Source of the DNA: JASHVB01 sp963762885
Lineage (GTDB): Bacteria > Pseudomonadota > Alphaproteobacteria > Acetobacterales > Acetobacteraceae
Direction: 5' to 3'
DNA: 64,000 nt
Assembly: GCA_963762885.1 (NCBI GenBank)
Contig: CAVXNH010000111.1
Location: 19,894-83,893 of the forward strand
Under the pieces are notes generated by a model that worked only from the letters and a program-made list of their open reading frames with translations, ran no database searches and was not told the DNA's origin. Both the position numbers and the translations under genes were made by a program. Numbering within the stretch: the first letter of the stretch is position 1; each line of letters starts with the position of its first letter. Positions 37,297-46,422 of the stretch are shown in pieces.

Positions 37297-38139
37297 GTCG
37301 GATTTACCACTACTCGCGCTGATGGCCTAACGCCGGATCGGCAAAAGCGGCCGTCAATGCACACTGCAATCTTGGGCGCACCTTTAGACTCCCGCTGGGA
37401 TGTGGACAGGAGGCACAGCACCCAGCCATTGTGGCCCTCCATGGAACGATGTCATACCCTCGGAAACTACCTACGCGCCGCTTCCATCGATGCCCGGAAG
37501 TGATGCTTGGTGCAGCGGATGGAAACCGAGGTGGGCCGCAACAAGCTACGTGCTTGGCATCGCGGTTAGCGTCCGGCGGCGCGTTGCTCTGCCGCGGCGT
37601 GCATCTTGGACTGATCGACGCTGACGCTCACAAGAGCACGAGGCGTCATTGGGCCCGCTTCAGGAACAGGGCAACATCGCCTGGCTTACCACCCGGAAAC
37701 TCGAGTACACGCGCATCACACATGAGTTCGGCCACGCCGTGAACCGACACAACCTCCCGACTCGGCGCAGAAGTGCTGAGAGCCATGTTGAAACAGGAAA
37801 CCAGCCACCAAGCTCTTTGGGGCATCCCACGACGTGGCCATTGAGTTGAGAGGCTGACGCAGTGGCGTTGGGAGGAGACGAGGCACGGGTGCAAGCCGGG
37901 GTTATTTTGTTCCGAGACCATTATCTAAAATGGCGTGGCGGGACAGCTGTCGACGGGCTGTCAGCGCTCCGCAGGCCCGTACCTCCGATGGCTGCAATCC
38001 TGACGAACCTACGCCGCCGGATCCGGCGATATCCCGCCGATTTGATAGAATCCGCTCAGACCACCGCTCCGACGGACCATTCTAAGCAAAGACGGATCCG
38101 GAGACCGGCTGCTAGATCGTTGATTGTACGTTGAAAGTC
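37297..38139. other. long spacer without a supported gene
   Basis: Contains the upstream region of the efflux operon and the region downstream of tRNA-Gly. A minus-strand frame near 37650-37790 could encode a 46-residue peptide (MALSTSAPSREVVSVHGVAE...), but it has no family features and a poor ribosome-binding site. The base composition and lack of long frames suggest degenerate or non-coding DNA. Confidence 0.35.
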
Positions 38140-38214
38140 TGGAGCGGGCGAAGGGATTCGAACCCTCGACCCCAACCTTGGCAAGGTTGTGCTCTACCCC
38201 TGAGCTACGCCCGC
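38140..38214 (-). tRNA. tRNA-Gly (anticodon GCC)
   Basis: Read on the minus strand, the acceptor stem GCGGGCG pairs with CGCCCGC. The D arm is TAGCTCAGGGGTAGAGC, the anticodon stem CAACC/GGTTG encloses the loop TTGCCAA (anticodon GCC), and the T arm is GAGGGTTCGAATCCCTT. The 3' CCA is encoded. All four arms fold without mismatch; 75 nt including CCA. Confidence 0.97.
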
Positions 38215-38392
38215 GCTCCAATCAGGGCGCGGGTTCTAGGCGGCTTCCCAGCGGTTTGCAAGGCCGCCGGTCCGCGCTGGACGCCACGCCCGAGAGGCGG
38301 CATGGTCCCCCCAACCCGTGCCGGGCGCTTGCAGCGCCGGCGACCTGAGCAACATCTATGGGCCGCGCAAGCCCGACCAGGATAGCGAGGCA

Positions 38393-39337
38393 ATGGACCA
38401 CATCATCGGCCAACCCCCATCGACTCCGGCAGGCGCGGCCAACGCGGCCGCGATGATCGTCGACGGCGACCAGAAAACCTTCATGCAGGACGTCGTCGAG
38501 GCGTCCCGCACGATACCGGTCCTGGTGGACTTCTGGGCTACCTGGTGCGGCCCCTGCAAGCAGCTTACCCCGGCCCTGGAAAAGGTCGTGCGAGCCGCCG
38601 GCGGCCGGCTGAAGCTGGTCAAGATCGACATCGACCAGAACCGCTCGCTGGTCGCCCAGCTCTCGCAGCTCGGCCTGCCGTTGCAGTCGGTCCCCACCGT
38701 CGCCGCCTTCTGGCAAGGCCAGATCGCCGACCTGTTCCAGGGCGCCCTGCCGGAATCCGAGATCAAGCGCTTCGTCGAGGGTCTGCTCAAGCTTGCCGGC
38801 GGTTCGATGCCGAGCGCCGATTTGCTCGTTGAGGCAAAGGCGGCGATGGAGCAAGGCGACCCGGAACATGCGGGCGCGCTGTTCAGCGAGCTGCTGCAAC
38901 AGGAACCGGAGAACCCGGACGCCTGGGGCGGGCTGATCCGGGCCCTGATGGCGCTCGGCCGCGAAGACGACGCCCGCGCGGCACTGTCCCAGGTCCCCGC
39001 CAAGATCGCCGACCATGGCGAGATCGCGGGCGCCCGCAGTTCGCTGGCGCTGGCGGAGGAAGGCCGCAAGGCCAAGGCGCAGATGCAGCAGTTGCAGGCC
39101 CGGGTCGCGGCGGACAGCAACGACTTCCAGGCCCGCTACGACCTCGCGACGGCGCTGAACGCGACCGACCAGCGCGAGGCAGCCGCCGACGCGCTGCTGG
39201 ACATCGTCCGGCGCAACCGCACCTGGAACGAAGACGCCGCGCGGCTGCAACTGCTGAAGTTTTTCGAGGCCTGGGGCTTCGACGATCCCGCCACCATGGC
39301 GGCGCGTCGCAAGCTCTCCGCCATCCTGTTCAGCTGA
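38393..39337 (+). CDS. cnoX: thioredoxin-fold co-chaperone CnoX (YbbN)
   Basis: A 314-residue protein with an N-terminal thioredoxin domain (IPVLVDFWATWCGPCKQLTPALEKV, about 42-66) followed by TPR-like helical repeats (ADLLVEAKAAMEQGDPEHAGALFSELL, DARAALSQVP). CnoX/YbbN is a holdase that passes oxidation-damaged proteins to GroEL or DnaK. Unlike E. coli CnoX, the full WCGPC is present, as in many alphaproteobacteria, so it may be redox active. The start at ATG 38393 has GAGG just upstream. ATG of the next gene directly follows its stop (TGAATG). Confidence 0.9.
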   Translation: MDHIIGQPPSTPAGAANAAAMIVDGDQKTFMQDVVEASRTIPVLVDFWATWCGPCKQLTPALEKVVRAAGGRLKLVKIDIDQNRSLVAQLSQLGLPLQSVPTVAAFWQGQIADLFQGALPESEIKRFVEGLLKLAGGSMPSADLLVEAKAAMEQGDPEHAGALFSELLQQEPENPDAWGGLIRALMALGREDDARAALSQVPAKIADHGEIAGARSSLALAEEGRKAKAQMQQLQARVAADSNDFQARYDLATALNATDQREAAADALLDIVRRNRTWNEDAARLQLLKFFEAWGFDDPATMAARRKLSAILFS

Positions 39338-40004
39338 ATGCCGGCGTTCCAGACCGCGCTCGAGGATCTGCCGTCGGAGTTTCCGATCTTCCCGCTCGCG
39401 GGGGCGCTGTTGCTGCCCCACGGCCGGCTGCCGCTGAATATCTTCGAACCGCGCTACCTGGCGATGATCGAGGACGCGTTGGGGGCGGGACGCATGCTCG
39501 GCATGATCCAGCCCGATCCGCAACGTGCGGAAACCGGGTCGGGGCCGGGGCTTGTACCGCGTCGGCTGCCTTGGCCGGCTGTCGTCGTTCAGCGAAACCG
39601 ATGACGGTCGCTATCTGATTACTCTGACCGGCCTGACCCGCTTCACCGTCGTGGCGGAACTCGCGATGCGGCGCGGCTACCGCCGGGTGCGCGGCGATGT
39701 CTCGGCATTCCTGGCCGATCTTGAGGAAACAGCGGGTCCCATCGGCGTCGAGCGCGACGCCATGCTGGAGGCGTTGCGCGGCTACTTCGCGCGGCGCAAA
39801 TTCGAGGCGAACTGGGATGCGGTCCGGCGCATGCCGGACGACGCGCTGGTCACCACCCTGGCGATGATCTGCCCGTTCGAGCCGGCCGAGAAGCAGGCGC
39901 TGCTGGAGGCCGCCACCGATGCCGACCGCGCCGCTATCTTGCTGGCGCTGTTGCAGATGGGCGCCGCGGAGACCGAACCTCCATCCGGCCGTCCGGTGAG
40001 CTGA
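39338..40004 (+). pseudogene. LON-substrate-binding-domain protein, frameshifted
   Basis: A free-standing LON N-terminal domain protein of about 222 residues, conserved next to cnoX in alphaproteobacteria. The first part EFPIFPLAGALLLPHGRLPLNIFEPRYLAM reads to 39552. There CTTG has one T too many, and the other frame continues LYRVGCLGRLSSFSETDDGRYLITLTGLTRF, DWxV-like region and FEPAEKQALLEA to the stop at 40004. Role: probably a substrate-recognition module; the exact function is unknown. Confidence 0.83.
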
Positions 40005-40017
40005 GGGAGACGACGCG

Positions 40018-40224
40018 ATGAGCGATGCACCGGCAGAACCCCGCCGCGCGGTATCGATCGACCCGCGATTGCTCGATATCCTGGTGTGCCCGCTGACCAA
40101 GGGCCCCCTGGAGTACGATCGGGACAACAGCGAGCTGATCAGCCGCAAGGCCGGGTTGGCCTATCCGGTCCGCGACGGCATCCCGATCATGCTCCCCGAG
40201 GAGGCGCGCAAGCTCGACGAGTGA
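40018..40224 (+). CDS. Trm112 family protein
   Basis: A 68-residue protein: IDPRLLDILVCPLTKGPLEYDRDNSELIS, GLAYPVRDGIPIMLPEEAR. This is the standard short bacterial Trm112/YcaR type, a small zinc-ribbon-like partner of methyltransferases, here with one Cys (VCPL) of the usual set. A GAGGGAGA ribosome-binding sequence precedes ATG 40018. The stop overlaps the start of the DUF971 gene (TGATG), a usual pairing in this class. Confidence 0.92.
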   Translation: MSDAPAEPRRAVSIDPRLLDILVCPLTKGPLEYDRDNSELISRKAGLAYPVRDGIPIMLPEEARKLDE

Positions 40225-40580
40225 TGCCGATCGCAACCGAAATCCGCCTGCGCAAGGCAGAGCATGTGCTGGAAGTGGCGTTCGACGACGGCACCCATTT
40301 CAGCCTGCCGACGGAGTATTTGCGCGTCGAAAGTCCCAGTGCCGAGGTGCAGGGTCACGGCCCGGGCCAGAAGACGATCGTCGCGGGACGCCGCCATGTC
40401 GGCATTATGGCGATCGAGCCGGTGGGGAACTACGCCGTTCGCCTGGTCTTCGACGACCTGCACGACACCGGCATCTATTCGTGGGAGTATCTGCATCAAC
40501 TCGGCCGCGAACATGCGCGGCGCTGGGCGACCTATCTGGATGCGCTGGATTCGCGAGGGATGAGCCGCGATCCGCCGTGA
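40224..40580 (+). CDS. DUF971 (gamma-butyrobetaine hydroxylase-like N-terminal) protein
   Basis: A 118-residue protein: EIRLRKAEHVLEVAFDDGTHFSLPTEYLRVESPSAEVQGHG, then GIMAIEPVGNYAVRLVFDDLHDTGIYSWEYLH. This is the DUF971 fold as found alone in many alphaproteobacteria near cnoX, trm112 and mrp/apbC; a link to iron-sulfur assembly has been proposed for the family. The usual iron-binding catalytic domain is absent. ATG 40224 overlaps the Trm112 stop. Confidence 0.9.
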   Translation: MPIATEIRLRKAEHVLEVAFDDGTHFSLPTEYLRVESPSAEVQGHGPGQKTIVAGRRHVGIMAIEPVGNYAVRLVFDDLHDTGIYSWEYLHQLGREHARRWATYLDALDSRGMSRDPP

Positions 40581-40590
40581 CCGTTGCGAT

Positions 40591-40745
40591 CCATCATGGC
40601 CGTTGCAACCCCGTCACGGCCGTCATCCGCCCGTCATGGCCGTCACCCGCCCGTCATGGCCGTCACCCGCCCGTCATGGCCGTCACCCGCCCGTCATGGC
40701 CGTCATCCGCCCGCCATGGCCGTCACCCGCCCGTCATGGCCGGCC
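40591..40745 (+). repeat. 20-bp tandem repeat array
   Basis: About seven and a half copies of CCGTCATGGCCGTCACCCGC, starting with a diverged copy at 40591. Three central copies are identical; others differ by one or two bases. The unit is the left-arm word of the palindromic element that follows at 40731-40821, so the array looks like tandem amplification of that arm. Copies abut without unique spacers, so it is not a CRISPR. Confidence 0.9.
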
Positions 40746-40821
40746 TTGTGCCGGCCATCCACGCCTTTGCTGCGGCGTCGCGGAGAGGCGTGGGTGGCCG
40801 CCACAAGGCCGGCCATGACGG
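40731..40821. repeat. palindromic GTCATGGCCGG element
   Basis: CCGTCATGGCCGGCCTTGTG at 40731-40750 and its exact reverse complement at 40802-40821 enclose a region with a second, imperfect pairing (CGGCCATCCACGCC with GGCGTGGGTGGCCG). It belongs to the family also present at 26007-26097. Confidence 0.85.
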
Positions 40822-41009
40822 GGAGAGGCGCCGCCCAGCATAAATCCTGTTGCGGTTCCGATTCACTCCGAAATGCGCAATGTTTCAAACTCATACCGAT
40901 CGCTGGACGAACACGACGCATCGGCTGCCCCGCCCGCGAAACCGGGGAACCGTTTTGTTTCGTCCCTACGGCAGGGCAGTCTCTTTTGCGTCGCCGGAGG
41001 CGTGCATCG

Positions 41010-42576
41010 ATGGGTGGCAATCTCGTCCGGCAGCTTCACCGCAACAGCATCGACCGGCCGCGGCACCTTGCATTGTCGGTTGCCGGCCACGAACTCACCT
41101 ATGAGGACCTGGCACAACTCGGCAGAACCATCGCGGGGTGGCTGCTTTCAACCGCAAGTAGCAGCAACACGCCCCGGGTCGGCGTGCTCGCCGGACGCAG
41201 CGTCGCCGCGTATGCCGGCGTCGTGGGGGCATGCTGGGCGGGTGCGACCTACGTCCCGCTCGGTATCGCCTGGCCCGAGGACCGCCTGTGCGCCACCCTG
41301 GAAACGAGCCTGCTCGATGCACTGATTGTCGATGCGGAAGCCGTCCGGCTGCTGTCGCCCCGCATCCTGGCCGGTTGCCCGAAGATGATCCTGATGGCCG
41401 ACACTGCCGGTGCCGATGCGGCGCAGTTCCAAACGCTGGACGCACTCGCCGACAAGCCTGAACTGGCGCCTGTCGCACGACCGGACGACCACATCGCCTA
41501 CACCATCTTCACCTCGGGCACGACCGGCACGCCGAAGGGGGTGCAGATCAGCCTCGCCGCGATCTCGTACCATCTGGCGGCGATGCAGGACATCTACCGG
41601 TTCACACCCAACGACCGGGTCTCGCTGGCATTCGAGCTGACCTTCGACCCCTCGATCCTCAACATGTTCATGACCTGGAACGCCGGCGCCTCCTTGCACG
41701 TCGTGTCCAACGCCCAACTGACGGTGCCGATCAGCTTCATCCAGGATCATGCGCTGACCGTCTGGAACTCGGCGCCGACCACCGTCGGGCTGCTGGTGCG
41801 GCTTGGCGTGCTGGAGCCCGGCATCCTTCCGTCCCTCCGTATCTCGATCTTTGGTGGCGAGACGCTGACGGTAGAGGCGGCAACTTCATGGCAGCGGGCC
41901 GCACCCGCCAGCATCGTGGATAACGTCTACGGCCCGACCGAGGCGACGATCGAATGCCTGCACCAGCGCCTCACCGATCCGCCCGTGGTGACCAGCGAGC
42001 GCAACAGCATAGCGCTCGGCCAGCCCTACCCCGGCAACACCATCGCCATTGTCGATGCGGCGTTGAACGTCCTGCCCCCTGGCGAGATCGGCGAACTGGC
42101 AGTGTCGGGCATGCAGCTTGCGGTCGGCTACCTCAACCAGCCGGAGTTGACCGCTGCCCGCTTCCCGATGATCGACGGAACGCGGTGGTATCTCACCGGG
42201 GACAAGGTCTATCGGGACAGCGAGGGGCGGGTTCACCACCTCGGCCGCATCGACGATCAGATCAAGGTTCGTGGACACCGAGTTCGAGTTGGGCGACGTC
42301 GAGAGCCACCTGCGCCAGGTGTGTGGCACCGACTTGGCCGCAGCAGTCGCCTGGCCGTTTGCCAACGGAGGCGCCATCGGGATGGTTGGCTTTATCGCCG
42401 GGCCGATCGGCGACGCCCAACCCGCGCCGCATGAAATCCGCGCGGCGCTCGAACGGCGGCTACCAGGCTACATGGTGCCGCAAGCGATCCATCGGATCGC
42501 CAGCCTGCCGATGACCCCGCACGGCAAGGTGGACCGGCGCGCGCTGGTCGCGCTGCTTGCGGGCGACGGGGCCTAG
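41010..42576 (+). pseudogene. stand-alone amino-acid adenylation enzyme (NRPS A-domain/DltA-like), frameshifted
   Basis: AMP-forming adenylating enzyme of about 521 residues without an attached carrier or condensation domain. Motifs: A3 IFTSGTTGTPKG, A4 FELTFDPSI, A5 NVYGPTEATIEC, A7 WYLTGDKVY, A8 GRIDDQIKVRGHR, A10 MTPHGKVDRRAL with the catalytic Lys. One extra base near 42286 in A8 splits the gene; removing it gives HRVELGDVESHL. ATG 41010 begins MGGNLVRQLHRNSIDRP. An acyl/amino-acid carrier protein is not visible nearby. The stop codon overlaps the left end of a MITE. Confidence 0.85.
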
Positions 42577-42754
42577 TACCAACCCGCCGAACGATTGGCT
42601 CTCGACCGCTTCGCACCGGCGTCCCCAACCGTCATGGCTTGGCTTGAACCGGCCATCTATGCAGCACGGCGCCTCGACAGATGGCCAGTTCAAGCCAAGC
42701 CATGACGGTTGGGACGGTCCGTGCCTGTACGTCAATCGAATTGCGGGTTGGTAC
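42576..42754. mobile_element. MITE-like element with internal long hairpin
   Basis: Terminal inverted repeats GTACCAACCCGC (42576-42587) and GCGGGTTGGTAC (42743-42754) are perfect and extend imperfectly for about 14 more bases. Inside, 42624-42658 and 42679-42713 form a 35-bp inverted repeat with one mismatch. There is no coding capacity. A diverged copy lies at 32685-32815. Its left end touches the last base of the adenylation-gene stop. Confidence 0.8.
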
Positions 42755-42801
42755 ACCACGCGAAGTGCCTGATACGCAGTCCACATGACGGCGCAGCACC
42801 G

Positions 42802-43833
42802 CTACTCCAAAATGGCGGTGTGCAACCGGGAGCGACGGTTCAGCGGTGAGAGCATTTGCGGTCCGACCGCCGCCGCCGCGTGAGACCGCCGCGGTAGTCG
42901 CGCCCATGACCGGACCAACGCGCTGTCGCCGCGAAAATAAGCGCGGCAATGCGCGGCAAACTCGTATTCCGGCCACGCCAGCAGCAGCGCGTGGGCCCTC
43001 GGCAACGCATAAAACGGCATCCCCGGATTGAGGTGATGCGCCAGGTGGTAGCCGTTATTGTGCGGATGGATCAGCACGCCGAGCACGCCGCCGGCGATCT
43101 GGTTACGCGAGAAACCAATCAGGCTTCCCGGCCGCAACCCGACATGGTCGGAGATTTCACGGAACGTGGTAATCAGGTGAAAAATCGTCGCCCGCGACAG
43201 CAGCCATAGCGCGGCAAACGCGACCGCCGCGAACGGGGTGGCGAGCCCGGCGACAATCAGCAGCAACCCGGTCCACCACAGCGATATCGCGCCGAACTCA
43301 GCAACGTCCACGCGCGGCAGGTGGCCCAGCGTCGATCCCTGCCAACTCTGCCGGTTTGCAACGTGCCGCAGCAGCAGAACCGGCCAGGGCCGGCCCATGT
43401 CCTCTTCGCGGTGGATCAGGTCCACGTCGTGCCCAGGCACGCCCAGCAGCCGATGATGAGCAAAGTGATCGTGCCGATAGATCTCGAGCGAAGTCCACAT
43501 CGGCCGAAACAACAGCCAGCGCGCAATCGCATCAGCGTTTTGACGTTTGCGACCCAAGCTGCCATGGGCCGCGTCATGCAGCAAATTACCAAGTGCGCGC
43601 TGCCGGTTGCCGATGACGACGATAGCCAATGGCGCGGCAAGCGCCCCCCAGGCCAGCACAGCAGCAAAGGCCGCGAAGATGGCCAGCCAATCGCCGATCG
43701 CCGCTGCCAGCGAGCGCCAGATGACCGGTTGATGCAGGTGTTTGATTTCAGCCGCGATCCCTTGGTCGCGCGCGTATCGCCACATCCGGGCGATATCGTC
43801 GAGGGCAGGCCGCATCGCGCTGTTCGCATGCAT
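42802..43833 (-). CDS. fatty-acid desaturase family protein
   Basis: Membrane di-iron desaturase of 343 residues. Histidine boxes: HDAAHG, HDHFAHH and HLAHH, in the order and spacing of the family, with hydrophobic pairs between them (DWLAIFAAFAAVLAWGALAAPLAIVVIG and others). ATG 43833 is preferred over TTG 43839. The C terminus YFRGDSALVRSWARL follows the last box by about 70 residues. Could act on a fatty acyl chain or a hydrophobic aldehyde; the substrate is unknown. Convergent with the adenylation gene. Confidence 0.88.
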   Translation of the reverse strand: MHANSAMRPALDDIARMWRYARDQGIAAEIKHLHQPVIWRSLAAAIGDWLAIFAAFAAVLAWGALAAPLAIVVIGNRQRALGNLLHDAAHGSLGRKRQNADAIARWLLFRPMWTSLEIYRHDHFAHHRLLGVPGHDVDLIHREEDMGRPWPVLLLRHVANRQSWQGSTLGHLPRVDVAEFGAISLWWTGLLLIVAGLATPFAAVAFAALWLLSRATIFHLITTFREISDHVGLRPGSLIGFSRNQIAGGVLGVLIHPHNNGYHLAHHLNPGMPFYALPRAHALLLAWPEYEFAAHCRAYFRGDSALVRSWARLPRRSHAAAAVGPQMLSPLNRRSRLHTAILE

Positions 43834-43915
43834 TGGCAACGATCCCGGGAAGCAACGTGCGAAGCAGGCTTACCAGGGTCGGAGGCGATAATTCCATGAA
43901 AATACGCCGGGCCAG

Positions 43916-44311
43916 CTACAGTTTTTCATTGGCGATAACCGTGTAACCGCTGGCGCGCAGTGCATCGGTCGCGGTGGCAAGATCGGCGTCCTTGACCAGC
44001 AGGTAATCGGTATTGAATGTGGACAGCGCAAATATGCTGACCCCTGCGTTCGCCAGCGTCGCGGAGATCACGGCCAATATCCCGACGATGCTTAAAGCGA
44101 ACGGTCCCTGGAGCTCCAGGCACCGCCAGCCTGCGTCGCAACGCCCGCCCGGCGTCACCGCCCGTTCCGGTAGGACCAGCGAGAGTTCATCGTCGGTCTT
44201 TGTAACCGAGTACCACGGCAGACGAAGCAGTTCCGGCGGGATCGCGGCATCGGCAGGTAGCTGACAGATGGCGAACCGCCCAGGCCGAACCTTGACCAAC
44301 TGCGCGCACAC
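43916..44311 (-). CDS. ACT-domain protein
   Basis: A 131-residue soluble protein: LPWYSVTKTDDELSLVLPE in the first half and LQGPFALSIVGILAVISATLANAGVSIFALSTFNTDYLLV, an ACT_7-type domain, in the second. Such proteins usually bind amino acids and regulate enzymes. GTG at 44311 gives the full frame; the exact start is unsure. Same strand as ldt-ribA, from which a GC hairpin separates it. Confidence 0.8.
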   Translation of the reverse strand: MCAQLVKVRPGRFAICQLPADAAIPPELLRLPWYSVTKTDDELSLVLPERAVTPGGRCDAGWRCLELQGPFALSIVGILAVISATLANAGVSIFALSTFNTDYLLVKDADLATATDALRASGYTVIANEKL

Positions 44312-44372
44312 GGATCGTGCTCCCAGGAGAGTGGTGAAAGGGCGAAAGGGCCAAAATCCCCCCTCCCCCCAG

Positions 44373-44395
44373 CCCCCTCCCTCAAGGGGAGGGGG
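44373..44395 (-). terminator. GC hairpin downstream of the L,D-transpeptidase gene
   Basis: CCCCCTCCC and GGGAGGGGG pair around a short loop about 25 bp beyond the stop of the minus-strand gene. Nearby runs of C and G allow alternative pairings. Confidence 0.45.
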
Positions 44396-44420
44396 AGGAT
44401 TTCAGCTGCCCGCCCTGCCC

Positions 44421-44915
44421 CTATTCCGGCAGCACCAGCAACTCGGTCACTCCCGCGGCCAGCACCCGCAGCAAATCCGGCAGTGCAAGCGCCACGCAGC
44501 CCTCGGTCGGTCCGTAATCCGGCCGCGCCACGTGCAGGAAGATCGCCGAGCCACAACCACGCTCGACCGGCGCGTCATTCCAGCCCAGCACGCCCACGAC
44601 ATCGTACAGCCCGTCCGGCCGCCAGAGTTCCTCGCACCGCGCCTCGTGCGGCAGGCTGACCCGCCGGTTGTAGTCGCGATGCATCGGGTCGTCGCACCAG
44701 CCGTCGGCCTCGCTGATCGGCTCGATCGGCACAGCGCAATCGGGCGCCGGCAGTCGGTCCAGGCGATACAATACGCGGCGCAGCGGCAGCACCCCGGCCG
44801 GTGTCGCCCCATCACCCTCCTGCTTGTGCATGCCCACCCGCGCACGGCCCAGGGCGGCGCGGAATACCTCGTTCCGCATTGTCAGCCGCCCGTCCGGATG
44901 CACCACCGCTTGCAC
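44421..44915 (-). CDS. L,D-transpeptidase (YkuD) family protein
   Basis: A YkuD-domain protein of about 164 residues. The catalytic motif is HVARPDYGPTEGCVAL with the nucleophile Cys; upstream are GDGATPAGVLPLRRVLYRLDR and VVGVLGWNDAP, typical of the short YkuD proteins that act on peptidoglycan or related amide links. No signal peptide is seen, which is common for this subgroup. The start codon is unsure; GTG 44915 is the best in-frame choice after the ribA stop. Follows ribA by a few bases, hence co-transcribed. Confidence 0.8.
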   Translation of the reverse strand: MQAVVHPDGRLTMRNEVFRAALGRARVGMHKQEGDGATPAGVLPLRRVLYRLDRLPAPDCAVPIEPISEADGWCDDPMHRDYNRRVSLPHEARCEELWRPDGLYDVVGVLGWNDAPVERGCGSAIFLHVARPDYGPTEGCVALALPDLLRVLAAGVTELLVLPE

Positions 44916-44922
44916 TGCCGGG

Positions 44923-46089
44923 TCAGTCCAACAAATGACCGAATCGCGCCGCCTTGGTCGCCAGATACTCGTCGTTGATGCCGTTCGGCGCGAAAGTGTG
45001 GGGCTCGCGGCCGACCACCTCCACGCCGCACGCCGCCAGCGCGGCAAGCTTGTCCGGGTTGTTGGTCAGCAGCCGGATCCGCTCCAGGCCCATCGCGTGC
45101 AGCATGCGGGCCGCAATCAGGAAGTTGCGCTCATCCGCGTCCCAGCCGAGCGCCCGGTTGGCGTCCAGCGTATCCAGTCCGCGATCCTGCAAGGTATAGG
45201 CCCGCAGCTTGTTGATCAGGCCGATGCCGCGGCCTTCCTGTGCCAGATAAAGCAACACCCCGGCGCCTTCCGCGGCCATGCGGCGAATCGCGCCGCGCAG
45301 TTGCTGTCCGCAGTCGCAGCGCAGGCTGCCCAGCAGGTCGCCGGTAAAACACTCGGAATGGATACGCACCAGCGGGGCATCGGCCTTCTCTGGCTCGCCG
45401 ACGACGATGGCGAGATGGTCCAGTCCGGCGCCCTCGCTGCGGAACGCGATCACGCGCGCGTCCGGGGCATCTTCCAGCGGCACTTGCGCCGCGGCCACCT
45501 GCCGCAGCCCCGCCGCGGCAGCCGCCGGATAGTCCAGCACATCGGCCGCCGACAGCACCAGAAGGTGACGCTGCGCCAGATCGGCTTCCAGCCCGGGACG
45601 CAGCGTGGCCACCAACACCGCCGGCAGCAGCAGTGCGAGCTTGCCCAGGGCCAGGGCCGCCCCCGCCATCGGCGGCAGCGGCATCGGTTCGCCCAATCGG
45701 TCCGGCGGCACCGGCGTCAGGCTGGGATCGGCGAACGCACGCAATGTGTCGGGCGCCAACAGGCTATCCGGCACCCGCACCGCCACGGCGGCCGCCCCCT
45801 GCTCTACCGGACGGCGCAGCACCGCGGCCGCCCGGGTCGGCGCCAGCAACAGCATGGGCGGATCGATCGCCAGCGCCGCCACTTCCGCCACGCTCCCGGT
45901 TGCCGCGGTTTCCGCCGCTAGCACGGCCATCATCAAGTCGCCGGCGCTCAGCACCACCGGAATGCCCCGCCGAAGATCGGACGCCGCCCGGTGCACCCGG
46001 CGCAGCCGCGCGATGGTCTCGGGAGAGACCCAATCGGGCGCCTCTGCGGTGGGGAGCACAGGGCGGCTTTGGCCTTGCAACCGGTTCAT
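44923..46089 (-). CDS. ribA: GTP cyclohydrolase II with extra N-terminal domain
   Basis: First step of riboflavin synthesis: GTP to diaminohydroxyribosylamino-pyrimidinone phosphate, formate and pyrophosphate. The C-terminal about 200 residues hold VRIHSECFTGDLLGSLRCDCG (zinc Cys triad), LYLAQEGRGIGLINKLRAY (catalytic Tyr) and RLLTNNPDK. The N-terminal about 190 residues are Ala/Leu-rich and resemble a degenerate RibB-like half, without the usual DHBP synthase motifs, so bifunctionality is not supported. Total 388 residues. Confidence 0.9.
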   Translation of the reverse strand: MNRLQGQSRPVLPTAEAPDWVSPETIARLRRVHRAASDLRRGIPVVLSAGDLMMAVLAAETAATGSVAEVAALAIDPPMLLLAPTRAAAVLRRPVEQGAAAVAVRVPDSLLAPDTLRAFADPSLTPVPPDRLGEPMPLPPMAGAALALGKLALLLPAVLVATLRPGLEADLAQRHLLVLSAADVLDYPAAAAAGLRQVAAAQVPLEDAPDARVIAFRSEGAGLDHLAIVVGEPEKADAPLVRIHSECFTGDLLGSLRCDCGQQLRGAIRRMAAEGAGVLLYLAQEGRGIGLINKLRAYTLQDRGLDTLDANRALGWDADERNFLIAARMLHAMGLERIRLLTNNPDKLAALAACGVEVVGREPHTFAPNGINDEYLATKAARFGHLLD

Positions 46090-46422
46090 GGAACTGAGAC
46101 TACACGGATTACGTGGATTTGAGACGCTGCGTGCCCATTTTGGTCAAGATTCCGCGGAAACTGCGTTCCGTGCGATGCACAAACGGGCCGGTCGTCGACT
46201 CGCCAACTGCGCCTATATGGCGAAGGCGGCTGTGCTCCGGCCACGGGTTCACGAAAAAGTGAGGTGACGTCCCTCACGCCTGATCGTGATCGCGGACCGA
46301 TGGGCCAGACGGTGATGCATCCATTTCGATAGCACGTGGGCCAAGCTATTGTAAGTTCACGGGCCTTGGCACAGATGTCGCTGCGGACCACCTCCGTGGC
46401 CGGATTGCGAGGGGAACAAGAC
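46090..46422. other. divergent intergenic region with a small inverted repeat
   Basis: Promoter region between ribA (left) and the response regulator (right). The only structure noted is the imperfect palindrome GTGAGGTGACGTCCCTCAC at 46259-46277, a possible operator. No gene seen. Confidence 0.35.

Noticed and set aside
37646..37921. Minus-strand 91-codon frame (or 46-residue peptide) before tRNA-Gly
   Set aside because: No homology features, no good ribosome-binding site, composition unlike neighbouring genes.
38222..39523. 433-codon minus-strand frame opposite cnoX
   Set aside because: Shadow frame of the thioredoxin-fold gene; Gln/His/Arg-rich without motifs.
40591..40745. Possible CRISPR array
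   Set aside because: Units are 20 bp and directly adjacent with no unique spacers, and no cas genes are present.
44923..45500. Bifunctional RibBA reading of the GTP cyclohydrolase gene
   Set aside because: The N-terminal half lacks recognisable DHBP-synthase motifs, so only the cyclohydrolase activity is supported.
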